Assembly (NCBI GenBank): GCA_018003015.1
Contig: JAGNEZ010000010.1
Location: 62,001 to 126,000 of the forward strand
Length of the DNA stretch: 64,000 nucleotides
Direction: 5' to 3'
From: Phycisphaerae bacterium
GTDB lineage: Bacteria; Planctomycetota; Phycisphaerae; UBA1845; PWPN01
Both the position numbers and the translations under genes were made by a program. The notes under the pieces are model-generated. The model saw nothing but the letters and a program-made list of their open reading frames with translations, ran no database searches and had not been told where the DNA came from. How positions within the stretch are numbered: position 1 is the first letter of the stretch; each line of letters begins with the position of its first letter. Positions 37,957 to 46,457 of the stretch are shown piece after piece.

Positions 37957-39123
37957 CTAACGTACCAGGCGTACAGGCTGGTAGACGAAATAACTGGTAC
38001 CTGAACCGGTAGTCGCGATGGCCCCGTCCTCGACGAAATACTCCGGCTGAATCACCACCTGCTTCTTATTCATTGCTCCGGTCAGTTTGACGTTGAGGAT
38101 TCGGATGCCGCCAAATCCCACGATGGTGAACATCGCGTTTTCGCCGTAGCCGTCCACGCGCGAGAAGATCGGGATGATTCGCTGCTTGCCAACTATCGCG
38201 GCGAGTTCATCGCTGAACCCTGCACTCAGGCCGGTGTCCCCGTTGAGCAACAACGTGCCGTCGGCACCGAGCTTGATTGCGCCGCCGAAGTAAGCCAGGT
38301 CGGTCTCGTTGAGTCCATAGACGATCTGTCTGGCGATCGCGGTGGTGGCGTTGGTGGGCGCGCCCAGGTCGACTGTCCCGAAGTTACCCGGCGGGAGCTG
38401 GTCGGCACCCGCCCCGGGGTACAGGTTGAATTCCGGGATGCCGTCAGAAGTGGCCGTCGCCGTCTGGGCGGCCTTGTCGTAGGAGTAGTTGTCGAGGATG
38501 GCTCCGGCCGGGTGAATCAGGCTGTTCCAGGAGTCGATGTGCAGGGCAAAGGGCAGCATGTCGACGGTGTCGGCCGGACTGGTGGTCCTGAAGCCGATCA
38601 CGCCGTCCTTGAACACCGCCGTGGCCTTGGCAGTGACGTCGGCACTGGTGAGGCCGAAGATCCGGCCGAAGAGCAGCGGGATGGCGCCGTTCTGAAGGGA
38701 GTCCCGGCGGACAATGACCTGCACCGAGTTGTAGGTGCTGGGATCTCCGGTCGTGATTTCCTCGGCGAGGTTGTTGGGGTTGCTGATGTACCCCACGACC
38801 ACATCTGCAGTCCGCAGACTCGGCGCTTCCCCGGCCACCTTGTTCCTGCCCGCGTAGGCGCTGGCCTCGCTGATCGCGGCGTTGATCTCCTCGGACATGT
38901 CCGGCAGGCCCATGAGCCTCTCCGGATCGAGGAGCTGCCAGGCGGCGGCCATGGCGGCGGAGTCTGCGGTGCGCTGGAGCTCGGCCTTGACGTTGTAGAG
39001 GATGCCCATGTCCACGGCCAGGGCGGCGAAGCCCACCAGGACGGTCATGCTGATCGCGGTGAGGACGACGGCCGTTCCGCGGCGGGAAGTCTGACAACCG
39101 GGGGTTGGCGACTGGGGTTGCAT
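37957..39123 (-). CDS. TadG-like exported protein, copy A
   Basis: 388 residues from ATG 39123, with AAGGAG 9 bp upstream. The N terminus is the Flp pilus assembly TadE/G-like segment: a basic stretch with RRGTAVVLTAIS, one membrane helix (MTVLVGFAALAVDMGILYNV) and the typical LQRTADSAAMAAAWQLLD. The rest would be outside the membrane and is rich in beta-prone sequence and Gly/Asn; I do not recognise a domain there. It follows the small secreted-protein gene and has a tandem paralogue at 40355-41518. No other tad genes lie nearby. A role in pilus or surface assembly is inference. Confidence 0.75.
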   Translation of the reverse strand: MQPQSPTPGCQTSRRGTAVVLTAISMTVLVGFAALAVDMGILYNVKAELQRTADSAAMAAAWQLLDPERLMGLPDMSEEINAAISEASAYAGRNKVAGEAPSLRTADVVVGYISNPNNLAEEITTGDPSTYNSVQVIVRRDSLQNGAIPLLFGRIFGLTSADVTAKATAVFKDGVIGFRTTSPADTVDMLPFALHIDSWNSLIHPAGAILDNYSYDKAAQTATATSDGIPEFNLYPGAGADQLPPGNFGTVDLGAPTNATTAIARQIVYGLNETDLAYFGGAIKLGADGTLLLNGDTGLSAGFSDELAAIVGKQRIIPIFSRVDGYGENAMFTIVGFGGIRILNVKLTGAMNKKQVVIQPEYFVEDGAIATTGSGTSYFVYQPVRLVR

Positions 39124-39202
39124 GTTCGGCGTCTCCTTGCTTCTTTCGATCACGCGGTCCCTACCGACTGATAGGGGAATCCGGTGACAGTCCCATGATC
39201 AC

Positions 39203-39871
39203 TCACTCGACCTCGGACACGGCGGAAATGACCCTGGGCGTGCTGTCGGTGTAGAGCAGGCCGCCCTCTCCGTACCAGCGCACCTCGATGATCACCAGCT
39301 GGGTCACGCGGTTGCTGCCGTAGGTGACGCAAGAGTTGCTGACCGAGACCTGGGTGTTATAGGCGTTCAAGTTGGAGGTCGTGCTCGACTGCTGGAGACG
39401 CATGTCCTTGCCGAACGAGCCCCAGGTGGTCGACTGGCCGTTGATGATGTCGAAGAACAACTCCCCTTCGACGATTTCGAGGACCTGCGTCCATCGGATG
39501 GTCTCGGCGGTCGTGCTCAGCGGGATGATGCGGGCAGTCTTGCTGTTGACCATCTGCTCGCCGTTCCAGCCCTGGAGCTGAAGGCCGCCAGCGGCGAACT
39601 CGGGGACTTCCCGGTAGTTCCACAGAACCTGGGCGTAGGAACTGTCCATGTTGCCCACCGGCGACATGACCGTGTGGAACTGAGGCGAGGTGATGGCATC
39701 GTCGGGCTCGTTGAGCACCAGGACCCAGTCCTCCTCGACGCGGGTTACGGATTCAGTGAACTGCGTCAGGGAGAGTAGGCTGGGTGCTGGCCAGAAAGCC
39801 GCCATCAACGCAAGGCCGGACGAGATCGACCTGCTTCTCGACCAGAAACCTCTTGTGTTCTTCCTCGCCAT
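39203..39871 (-). CDS. Secreted protein of unknown function, copy A
   Basis: 222 residues from ATG 39871, the position matching copy B and lying about 8 bp after GGGAGGG. The N terminus has a basic stretch and one hydrophobic segment (SSGLALMAAFWPAPSLLSL), probably an export signal or anchor. The mature part (VEEDWVLVLNEPDDAITSPQ, SPVGNMDSSYAQVLWNYRE, TTAETIRWTQVLEIVEGELF) is strongly conserved between the copies but matches no family I know. It is always paired with the TadG-like gene, so the two products may work together. Confidence 0.6.
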   Translation of the reverse strand: MARKNTRGFWSRSRSISSGLALMAAFWPAPSLLSLTQFTESVTRVEEDWVLVLNEPDDAITSPQFHTVMSPVGNMDSSYAQVLWNYREVPEFAAGGLQLQGWNGEQMVNSKTARIIPLSTTAETIRWTQVLEIVEGELFFDIINGQSTTWGSFGKDMRLQQSSTTSNLNAYNTQVSVSNSCVTYGSNRVTQLVIIEVRWYGEGGLLYTDSTPRVISAVSEVE

Positions 39872-40354
39872 GTTCATTCCCTCCCAATAAGGCTCGTCGC
39901 CCTATCAACGCCTCTGTACGCCTGCTCCGAGAGACGATCGAACGTCTTCCCGAGGTTTCGTCGTCCTCGTGGTGTCCGAGACACCGGTGTTAAAATACGA
40001 TGTGTTGTCCAGCAGGCGGAATAGTCTCTATGGGCCATACTGGGCGCGCCGCGAGCGCATCCGCCGCGGTATTATCGGCCACACCTCGGCCAGCCCCCTT
40101 TGGGTGGTAAGACGGGTAAGTTGAACCCCTGGTGATGTCGAGCTCCTCAAAGGAGAAGCGGCAACGCGTCGTTCGAAGTGCGCCGGACAGGTCTTCGATC
40201 GGGGTCGTCCGCTACCGGCCACGGCGGCGTGACTGAGCCATGGCCGAAGGGTAGCCCAATGGCATGGCACCGGGTGCAGAGCGCGCCCGGTGCCGTCAGG
40301 CCATGTGTGTATGGAGCGTCAGGTACGAAGAGTCTACCGCGGTCGCCTGGTGGT
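39872..40354. other. Junction between the two tandem modules
   Basis: About 480 bp without a gene. From left to right: the upstream region of module A (to about 40096, homologous to that of module B), about 155 bp of unmatched DNA, then the 3' hairpin of module B (40259-40304). No promoter stands out. Confidence 0.6.
40259..40304 (-). terminator. Long hairpin after TadG-like gene B
   Basis: Outer ATGGC/GCCAT (40259-40263 with 40300-40304) and inner GGCACCGGG/CCCGGTGCC (40266-40274 with 40286-40294). Same position and design as the hairpin of copy A with compensating base changes, which suggests the structure is kept. It lacks a clear T-tract. Confidence 0.55.
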
Positions 40355-41518
40355 TTAGCGTGCCAGACGGACGGGCTGGTAGACGAAGTAGCTGGTGCCG
40401 GAGCCGGTCGTCGTGATGGCTCCCTCTTCGGTGACATAGGCCGGCTGAATGATGACGGCCTTGTTGTTCATTGCCCCGGTCAGTTTGACGTACATGATTC
40501 GAATGCCCACGAACTCCACGATCGTGTACATGGCGTTGTTGCCGTTACCCGTCACTTCCGTGAACAGCGGGATGATGCGGGGCTTGCCGATGATGGACTG
40601 GAGATCGTCCTTGATGGCGGCGCTGAGTCCGGTGTCGCCGTTGAGCAGCAATGTGCCGCTTTCGCTGAGCTTGAGTTCGCCACCGTGGTAAGCCAGGTCG
40701 GTCTCATTGATCCCGTAGCGGATCTGGCGGGACAGGGTGGCGGTGCTGTTGTTCGCGGAGCCGATGTCCACCGTCCCGAAGTTGCCCGGCGGGAGCTGAC
40801 CGGCACCCGAACCTGGGTACAGGTTGACTTCCAGGATGTTGTCGGGGGATGACAGGACCGTTCCGGTCTCCTCGTCGTACTTGTAGTTGTCGTTGGTGGT
40901 TCCCCGGGCCATCAGGTTGTACCAGACATTTCGGTGGAGGGCCAGGGGCAGTAGCTGGACGGTGTCCGTTGAACTGGTGGTCCTGAAGCCGACCACGCCG
41001 TCCTTGAAAACGGCTGTCGCCTTGGCGTTGACGTCGGCACTGTTCAAGCCGAAGATCTGGCCGAAGAGCAGCGGTATGGGGCCGTTCTGGAGAGCGTCCC
41101 GGCGGACCGTGACTTCCACGGCGTTGTAGGTGTTGGGATCGTCGGTCGACATCTGCTCGGCGAGGTTGCTGGGATTGTCGAGATGGCCGACCACTACGTC
41201 AGCACTCCGCAGGCCGGGTGCCGCTCCGGCCACCTTGTTCCTGGCCGCGTAGGCCGTAGCCTCGCTGATCGCGGCGTTGATCTCCTCGGACATGTCCGGC
41301 AGGCCCATGAGCTTCTCCGGATCCAGGAGTTGCCAGGCGGCGGCCATCGCCGCCGAGTCCGCGCTGCGCTGGAGCTCGGCCTTGACGTTGTAGAGGATGC
41401 CCATGTCAACAGCCAGAGCAGCGAAGCCGATTAGGGTGGTCAGGCTGACCGCGGTGAGGACCACAGCCGTTCCGCGGCGATGGGTTCGATGGCTGGTCTT
41501 TGGTGCTTGAGGTTTCAT
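40355..41518 (-). CDS. TadG-like exported protein, copy B
   Basis: 387 residues from ATG 41518 behind AAGGAG, paralogous over its full length to copy A. The same features are visible: HRRGTAVVLTAVSLTTLIG, FAALAVDMGILYNVKAELQR, ADSAAMAAAWQLLDPEKLMG and the C-terminal GSGTSYFVYQPVRLAR. The two copies are most alike in the N-terminal helix region and at the C terminus and differ most around residues 205-245. Downstream of the copy B secreted-protein gene and of the CHASE4 kinase/regulator pair, all on the minus strand. Confidence 0.75.
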   Translation of the reverse strand: MKPQAPKTSHRTHRRGTAVVLTAVSLTTLIGFAALAVDMGILYNVKAELQRSADSAAMAAAWQLLDPEKLMGLPDMSEEINAAISEATAYAARNKVAGAAPGLRSADVVVGHLDNPSNLAEQMSTDDPNTYNAVEVTVRRDALQNGPIPLLFGQIFGLNSADVNAKATAVFKDGVVGFRTTSSTDTVQLLPLALHRNVWYNLMARGTTNDNYKYDEETGTVLSSPDNILEVNLYPGSGAGQLPPGNFGTVDIGSANNSTATLSRQIRYGINETDLAYHGGELKLSESGTLLLNGDTGLSAAIKDDLQSIIGKPRIIPLFTEVTGNGNNAMYTIVEFVGIRIMYVKLTGAMNNKAVIIQPAYVTEEGAITTTGSGTSYFVYQPVRLAR

Positions 41519-41597
41519 TCTCGACGTCTCCTTGCTTCTTTCGATCATGCGGTCCCTACAGACTGATACAGGAGCCTGATGGCGCTTCGAGGCTCGC

Positions 41598-42266
41598 TCA
41601 TTCGACCGCAGAGACGGCGGAAATGACCTTGGGCGTGCTGTCGGTATAGAGCAGGCCGCTCTCCCCGTACCAGCGCACCTCGGTGATGACCAGTTGGGTC
41701 ACGCGGTTGCTGCCGTAGGTGATGCAGGAGTTGTTCACCGAGACCTGGGTGTTGTAGGCGTTCAAGTCGGAGGCCGTGCCTGCCTGCTGGAGACGCATGT
41801 CCCGACCGAACCAGCCCCAGGTGGTTGACTGGCCGTTGACGATGTCGAAGAACAGTTCCCCTTCGACGATTTCGAGGACCTGCGTCCATCGAATGGTCTC
41901 CGCGGTTGTGCTCAGCGGGGTGACGCGGACGGTCTTGCTGTTGACTATCTGCTCGCCGTTCCAGCCCTGGAGCTGGAGGCCGCCGGCGACGAACCCCGGG
42001 GCTTCCCGGTAATTCCACAGGACCTGGGCGTAGGAACCCTCGAGGTTGCCCACCGGCGACATGACCGTATGGAACTGGGGTGAGGTGATGGCGTCGTCGG
42101 GCTCATTGAGCACCAGGACCCAGTCCTCCTCGACCCGGGTGGCGGGCTCGCTGAACTCTTGAACGGAGAGCACGCTGGGTGCCGGCCACAAGACCGCCAC
42201 CAATGCGAGACCGGCCGAGAGTGCTCCCATGCTCGACCCGATGCCGTTGATCTTATTCCCCACCAT
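41598..42266 (-). CDS. Secreted protein of unknown function, copy B
   Basis: 222 residues from ATG 42266, with GGAGGG 7 bp upstream. N-terminal hydrophobic segment (LSAGLALVAVLWPAPSVLSV), then a mature part nearly the same as copy A. The conserved single C region (NNSCITYGSNRVTQLV) and the ending DSTPKVISAVSAVE are shared. It begins 213 bp downstream of the response regulator gene, so it may be under that system's control. Confidence 0.6.
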   Translation of the reverse strand: MVGNKINGIGSSMGALSAGLALVAVLWPAPSVLSVQEFSEPATRVEEDWVLVLNEPDDAITSPQFHTVMSPVGNLEGSYAQVLWNYREAPGFVAGGLQLQGWNGEQIVNSKTVRVTPLSTTAETIRWTQVLEIVEGELFFDIVNGQSTTWGWFGRDMRLQQAGTASDLNAYNTQVSVNNSCITYGSNRVTQLVITEVRWYGESGLLYTDSTPKVISAVSAVE

Positions 42267-42479
42267 GTTCTTTCCCTCCCCAAAAGGCCCGTTGCCCCAC
42301 GAATGCGTCCGAACGCCGGCGTCGAGGAACGACGATCGTCCATCCTGGACCGCTGTCGTCCGCGCGGTGTTGCGGACACGAACACCGGTGAGAACTTACG
42401 ATGTAGGGCCTAGCGGGCGGAATAGTGCAAATGGGCCATATCGCGCGTCGCATCGATGCGGCCGCCGAGCTTTTATCGG

Positions 42480-43160
42480 TCACGCCTCGGCGAGGCCCTC
42501 GCGGATCGCGAAGCATGCGAGCTGGACGCGGTCGTGGATGTCGAGCTTGGTCATGATGCTGTCGGTGTGGCGATTCACCGTATTGACGCTGATGTGCATG
42601 AGTTCGGCGATTTCCTTCTTGGCCAGGCCGCGGACCAGGTAGCGGAGGATCTCGAGTTCGCGCTGGGTGAGGGTGGAAGTCCGGCTGTGGCGGCTCTCGG
42701 GCAGGGACACGCCGTCGGAGGTGACCACGACGCGGGCCAGGATTTCGGCGGAGTAGTAGGATTCACCGGCGGCGACGGTTCGGATGGCCTTGAGCAGGGC
42801 CTCGGGCGGTTCGTTCTTGGTCACATAACCGGAGGCCTCGACGGCCAGGGCCTGTTCGATGTAGCGGTCGTGGAAGAAGGCGCTGAGGAAGAGGATTCGG
42901 GTATCGGGGCAACGGGTCCGGATCATGCGGGCGGCGTCGAAGCAGAGCATTCCGGGCATATCGATATCCATGAGCACGATATCGGGCTTCAGCCGGATGG
43001 CCTCGTTGAGTGCGGTTTCGGCATCGCAGGCCACGCCGGCGACGCACAGATCGGTAGAGGCCGCGATGCAGTCGGCGAGCATGTTCCGCACCAGGGCGTG
43101 GTCGTCGACGATCAGGATCGACTTGCGATGGCTGGATACTGTGGTCTGGCTCTGGTTCAT
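42480..43160 (-). CDS. NarL/LuxR-type response regulator
   Basis: 226 residues from ATG 43160; the frame is open upstream but only inside the kinase gene. Receiver domain 1-125 with D19-D20, acceptor D65 in VLMDIDMPG, and K in YVTKNEPP. The C-terminal LuxR helix-turn-helix is at about 160-215 (LTQRELEILRYLVRGLAKKE, ISVNTVNRHT). The start codon overlaps the stop of the CHASE4 kinase by 4 bp (ATGA), so they are a translationally coupled pair. Its likely targets include the two TadG-like modules directly downstream, by position only. Confidence 0.93.
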   Translation of the reverse strand: MNQSQTTVSSHRKSILIVDDHALVRNMLADCIAASTDLCVAGVACDAETALNEAIRLKPDIVLMDIDMPGMLCFDAARMIRTRCPDTRILFLSAFFHDRYIEQALAVEASGYVTKNEPPEALLKAIRTVAAGESYYSAEILARVVVTSDGVSLPESRHSRTSTLTQRELEILRYLVRGLAKKEIAELMHISVNTVNRHTDSIMTKLDIHDRVQLACFAIREGLAEA

Positions 43161-45364
43161 TCTTTCGACTCCTGGTCTCGTTTCAGCATGCGCTGGACTT
43201 GTCGCCCCAGGTCGGCCATGCTGAACGGTTTGTAGAGTAGGATTGCATTTTCCACCAGGTCGTCGTCCAGATCGGCGTTGGGGTTTCCGGTGATGAGGAT
43301 AGCGGGGGTGCGGATTCCCGCCCGGCGCAGGGCGCGCAGGCAATCGGTTCCGGTGCAACCCGGCAGATCGATGTCCAGGATGCAGAGGCGCACCTCGTCA
43401 GCGTGTTCGCGATAGCGGCTCAGGACCGAGGGGCCCTCGGCCACATGGATGACCTGGTAGCCGAAGGACCGCAGGGCGGATGAAGCCAGTTCGCGAACGT
43501 GCCGGTTGTCCTCGGCCAGGAGGAGCGCCTCGCCCTGGCCGGTGGGCAGGGCCTGGAGCTCGGCATCAGACGAGAAGGTGGGCTCGACCTCAATTAGAGG
43601 CAAAAAGATCCTAAACGATGATCCGACGCCGGCTTCCGATTCGACCTCGACCCGGCCGTTGTGATCCTCGATGATTCCGTGGACGATGGCCAGGCCGAGG
43701 CCGGTGCCGTGGCCGCGCGGCTTGGTGGTGAAGAACGGGTCGAAGATCTGCGGGCGGATTTCCGGAGGGATGCCGGTCCCGGTGTCGGCCACCGTGATGC
43801 GGGCCCAACCTTGCTCCGGCTGTTCCGCGGTGTTGGCGGCGGCATCCCCGCCGGGCTTCACTCCGGCGACGGTGATGGCGAGTTCTCCCCCGTCGGGCAT
43901 GGCGTCGCGGGCGTTGATGGCCAGATTCAGGAGCACCTGCTGGAGGTGGGTCGCGTTGCCGTTGACCCACAGGGGCCCGTTACCGTCGGCGGAGATGGAG
44001 AGCCTGACGGAGGCCGGGAGTACATGTCGGAAGAGCTGGGATGCGCCCGGGATCGCCGCCCGGAGATCGATGGGGTGTTTCTCGATCGGCATTCGATGCG
44101 CGAAGGTGAGCAGGGAGTGGGTCATGGTCTGGCCCTGGCGGGCGGCTTCCTCGAGGGTGTTGACCGCTTCGGACAGGTCGGCGGCGGTCGGATTGGACCT
44201 CCGGAGTCTGGCGGCGCAACCGAGGATGACGGTGAGCAGGTTGTTGAAATCGTGGGCCAGGCCGCTGGCCAGCTGGCCGACCGCCTCCATTTTCTGCATC
44301 TGGAGGAGTTGCTGATTGCGCTCGTCCAGGCGTGCGACCATGGTGCCGAACTCGCGGGCCAACGTGCCGATCTCGTCCTTGGAGGTCAGGGGCGGCTTCT
44401 TCGGCCCCTCGGCGCCCTGTCCAGTTCGGAGGGCGTAGTCGGTGAGTGCGGTCACGGGCTTGACCACCAGGCGCTGAAACGTGATCCAGACCAGGAGGAC
44501 GATGATCGCCCCGGCTAGGACGTGCGAGACTGCGGCGAAGCCCATCGCGATCCGTCCCCGGGAGGTGATGGCTCGGGGGATCTCGGCCTTGAGCAGGAGC
44601 GCCGGCTGGCCACGCAGGTCGGGGAAGGTGGCGTAGACGTCGAGGTGCTGGTTGTCCCTGATCTGCAGGGTGGGTGCGCCTTTTCTGGAGCACTGAGCCA
44701 AGGCTTCTCGTTCTGCCGGGAGGAGGTGGTTGTCCTGGACGGACCGGGCGGTGAATGTCACTTGTGTCTGGATGGCGAGGGACTGGGTCAACTTGAGGTC
44801 GAGGAACCGGCCCATCACCATGGTGCCGCGAATGGGTCCTTCGTTGTTGCTGCTGACCACGGGTCGGGACGCCACCAGCAGGGGTCCGTGCTCGGTGATC
44901 ATGAGTCCGGTGACCAGGCTGCCCGGATCGCGGTGCCCCAGCAGCGGGCTGTCCGAATCCAATCGTTCCGCCGCGAATTCTCGGAGGCGTACCTCCTTCA
45001 TGGACGGGACCTCGTAGACGCCGCTCCAGACCTTGCGGCCGCTGAGGTCGCCCATCCAGAGGAGGTTCAGACGGTTGGTGATGAAGGTTGAAGGCATCAG
45101 GTTCTTGGCCTGGTACTGATTATCCTGCCCGCTGACGAAATCGCGGGTATCGTCCCAGGCGGCCCAATCGCCGAGGAACAGGGAAAGGTGGTTCAGCTCG
45201 GTGCGGATGGCGTCCTTGGCCCGGTTGATATCCGTGATCGCCGCCTCGTTTTCGAGGCGTTCGAAGCTGGGCATGATGATGGCGCGCTGGACGAGGTCCG
45301 TGGTGACCACGAACAATGCGTAGACCACGGTGAGGAGCGAAGCGACTTTCCATCTCAGCGACAT
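43157..45364 (-). CDS. CHASE4 membrane hybrid histidine kinase
   Basis: 735 residues. One membrane helix at about 8-25 and another at about 275-297 bracket an extracellular CHASE4-type sensor with [13 protein letters not shown] (65-77). A HAMP linker (about 298-352) leads to HisKA with acceptor H371 in SGLAHDFNN, an HATPase ([27 protein letters not shown]) and a C-terminal receiver from about 612 with D664 in CILDIDLPG and K712 in LYKPF. It is coupled to the LuxR-type regulator. The signal is unknown; CHASE4 domains bind small extracellular ligands in general. Confidence 0.92.
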   Translation of the reverse strand: MSLRWKVASLLTVVYALFVVTTDLVQRAIIMPSFERLENEAAITDINRAKDAIRTELNHLSLFLGDWAAWDDTRDFVSGQDNQYQAKNLMPSTFITNRLNLLWMGDLSGRKVWSGVYEVPSMKEVRLREFAAERLDSDSPLLGHRDPGSLVTGLMITEHGPLLVASRPVVSSNNEGPIRGTMVMGRFLDLKLTQSLAIQTQVTFTARSVQDNHLLPAEREALAQCSRKGAPTLQIRDNQHLDVYATFPDLRGQPALLLKAEIPRAITSRGRIAMGFAAVSHVLAGAIIVLLVWITFQRLVVKPVTALTDYALRTGQGAEGPKKPPLTSKDEIGTLAREFGTMVARLDERNQQLLQMQKMEAVGQLASGLAHDFNNLLTVILGCAARLRRSNPTAADLSEAVNTLEEAARQGQTMTHSLLTFAHRMPIEKHPIDLRAAIPGASQLFRHVLPASVRLSISADGNGPLWVNGNATHLQQVLLNLAINARDAMPDGGELAITVAGVKPGGDAAANTAEQPEQGWARITVADTGTGIPPEIRPQIFDPFFTTKPRGHGTGLGLAIVHGIIEDHNGRVEVESEAGVGSSFRIFLPLIEVEPTFSSDAELQALPTGQGEALLLAEDNRHVRELASSALRSFGYQVIHVAEGPSVLSRYREHADEVRLCILDIDLPGCTGTDCLRALRRAGIRTPAILITGNPNADLDDDLVENAILLYKPFSMADLGRQVQRMLKRDQESKE

Positions 45365-45471
45365 TCGATTCTGTCCGTCCCCGGCGTTCTGCCTGCGACG
45401 CCCGATAACGCTGATGGCGATGGGCGCGCGGATCCTGCCTAATCAAGTATCGCCTGTCTGGCGGCCGCTCG

Positions 45472-46428
45472 TTAGCGTGGCGCGCTCAAGACCTGCTGGA
45501 AATAGGCGACGGTCCGTCGCAGGCCTTCTTCGAGCGGCACGTGCGGTTCATAGCCGAGCAGCGTGCGGGCCCGGGTCAGGTCGGGTCGTCGCCGCGCGGG
45601 GTCGTCGGGCGGCAGTGGTCGGCTCACGGTCTTGAGTGGCCGGCCGAGCGTGGTCTCGATTCCCTTGACGAGGTCGAGCATGGACACTTCGCGATCGTTG
45701 CCGAGGTTGACCGGCTCAGTGGTGTCGCTGTCCATGAGTCGCATCAGGCCGTCGACCAGGTCGGAGACGTAGCAGAAGCTGCGAGTCTGTTCCCCGTTGC
45801 CGTAGACGGTGATGGCCTCGTCGCGCAAGGCCTGGCAGATGAAGTTGCTCATCACACGGCCGTCGTTAACGGCCATGTTCGGCCCATAGGTGTTGAAGAT
45901 CCGGGCGATGCGAACGGCGAGGTTGTGCTGACGGTGGTAATCCATCATCAGGGTTTCGGCCACGCGTTTGCCTTCGTCGTAGCAGCTCCGCACGCCGATC
46001 GGGTTGACGTGTCCCCAGTAGGTTTCCGGCTGAGGGTGCACCTGGGGGTCGCCGTAGACCTCGGATGTGCTGGCCAGGAGGATGCGAGCCTTGACCCGTT
46101 TGGCGAGGCCGAGCATGTGGTAGGTGCCGAGCACGTTGGTCTTGATGGTCTTGACCGGGTTGTACTGGTAGTGGACCGGGCTGGCCGGGCAGGCCAGGTG
46201 GAAGATGCGGTCGATTTCCAGGACGATGGGGTCGATGACGTCGTGGCGGACGAATTCGAAGCGGCCGCTGAGGATCAACTCCTGGTATCGGTCGCCGAAG
46301 TTATCTCGCCGGCCGGTGAAGTAGTTGTCCAGGCAGATGACATGGCAGCCCTCCTCGAACAGCCGGAGGCACAGGTGCGAGCCGATGAAGCCGGCCCCGC
46401 CGGTGACCAGGATGGTTTGTTTAGCCAT
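45472..46428 (-). CDS. UDP-glucuronate decarboxylase (UDP-xylose synthase)-like epimerase
   Basis: 318 residues, an extended short-chain dehydrogenase. N-terminal NAD motif [11 protein letters not shown], then the UXS signatures [38 protein letters not shown] and the catalytic pair in SCYDEGKR. The enzyme oxidises and decarboxylates UDP-glucuronate to UDP-xylose for surface polysaccharides. Related dTDP-glucose dehydratases lack the [10 protein letters not shown] stretch. It follows the sialidase-like gene on the same strand by 29 bp and stands after the CHASE4 kinase. Confidence 0.9.
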   Translation of the reverse strand: MAKQTILVTGGAGFIGSHLCLRLFEEGCHVICLDNYFTGRRDNFGDRYQELILSGRFEFVRHDVIDPIVLEIDRIFHLACPASPVHYQYNPVKTIKTNVLGTYHMLGLAKRVKARILLASTSEVYGDPQVHPQPETYWGHVNPIGVRSCYDEGKRVAETLMMDYHRQHNLAVRIARIFNTYGPNMAVNDGRVMSNFICQALRDEAITVYGNGEQTRSFCYVSDLVDGLMRLMDSDTTEPVNLGNDREVSMLDLVKGIETTLGRPLKTVSRPLPPDDPARRRPDLTRARTLLGYEPHVPLEEGLRRTVAYFQQVLSAPR

Positions 46429-46457
46429 GGACGATCCTCAAGGGCAACACAGGGATT

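Larger units (their letters stand above)
37865..40096. repeat. Tandem duplication unit A (TadG-like module)
   Basis: About 2.2 kb homologous along its whole length to 40254-42499: 3' hairpin, TadG-like gene, spacer, secreted-protein gene, upstream region. Even the upstream DNA matches (GGCGGAATAGT, ATGGGCCATA, TTATCGG-CAC-CCTCGGC). The last bases of this unit resemble the 3' end of the response regulator gene that borders unit B (GLAEVW against GLAEA-stop), so the duplication carried a scrap of that gene. Confidence 0.85.
40254..42499. repeat. Tandem duplication unit B (TadG-like module)
   Basis: Partner of 37865-40096. It adjoins the intact response regulator gene at 42480, whose 3' end is the part echoed in unit A, so this unit is probably in the ancestral position. 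Confidence 0.85.
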
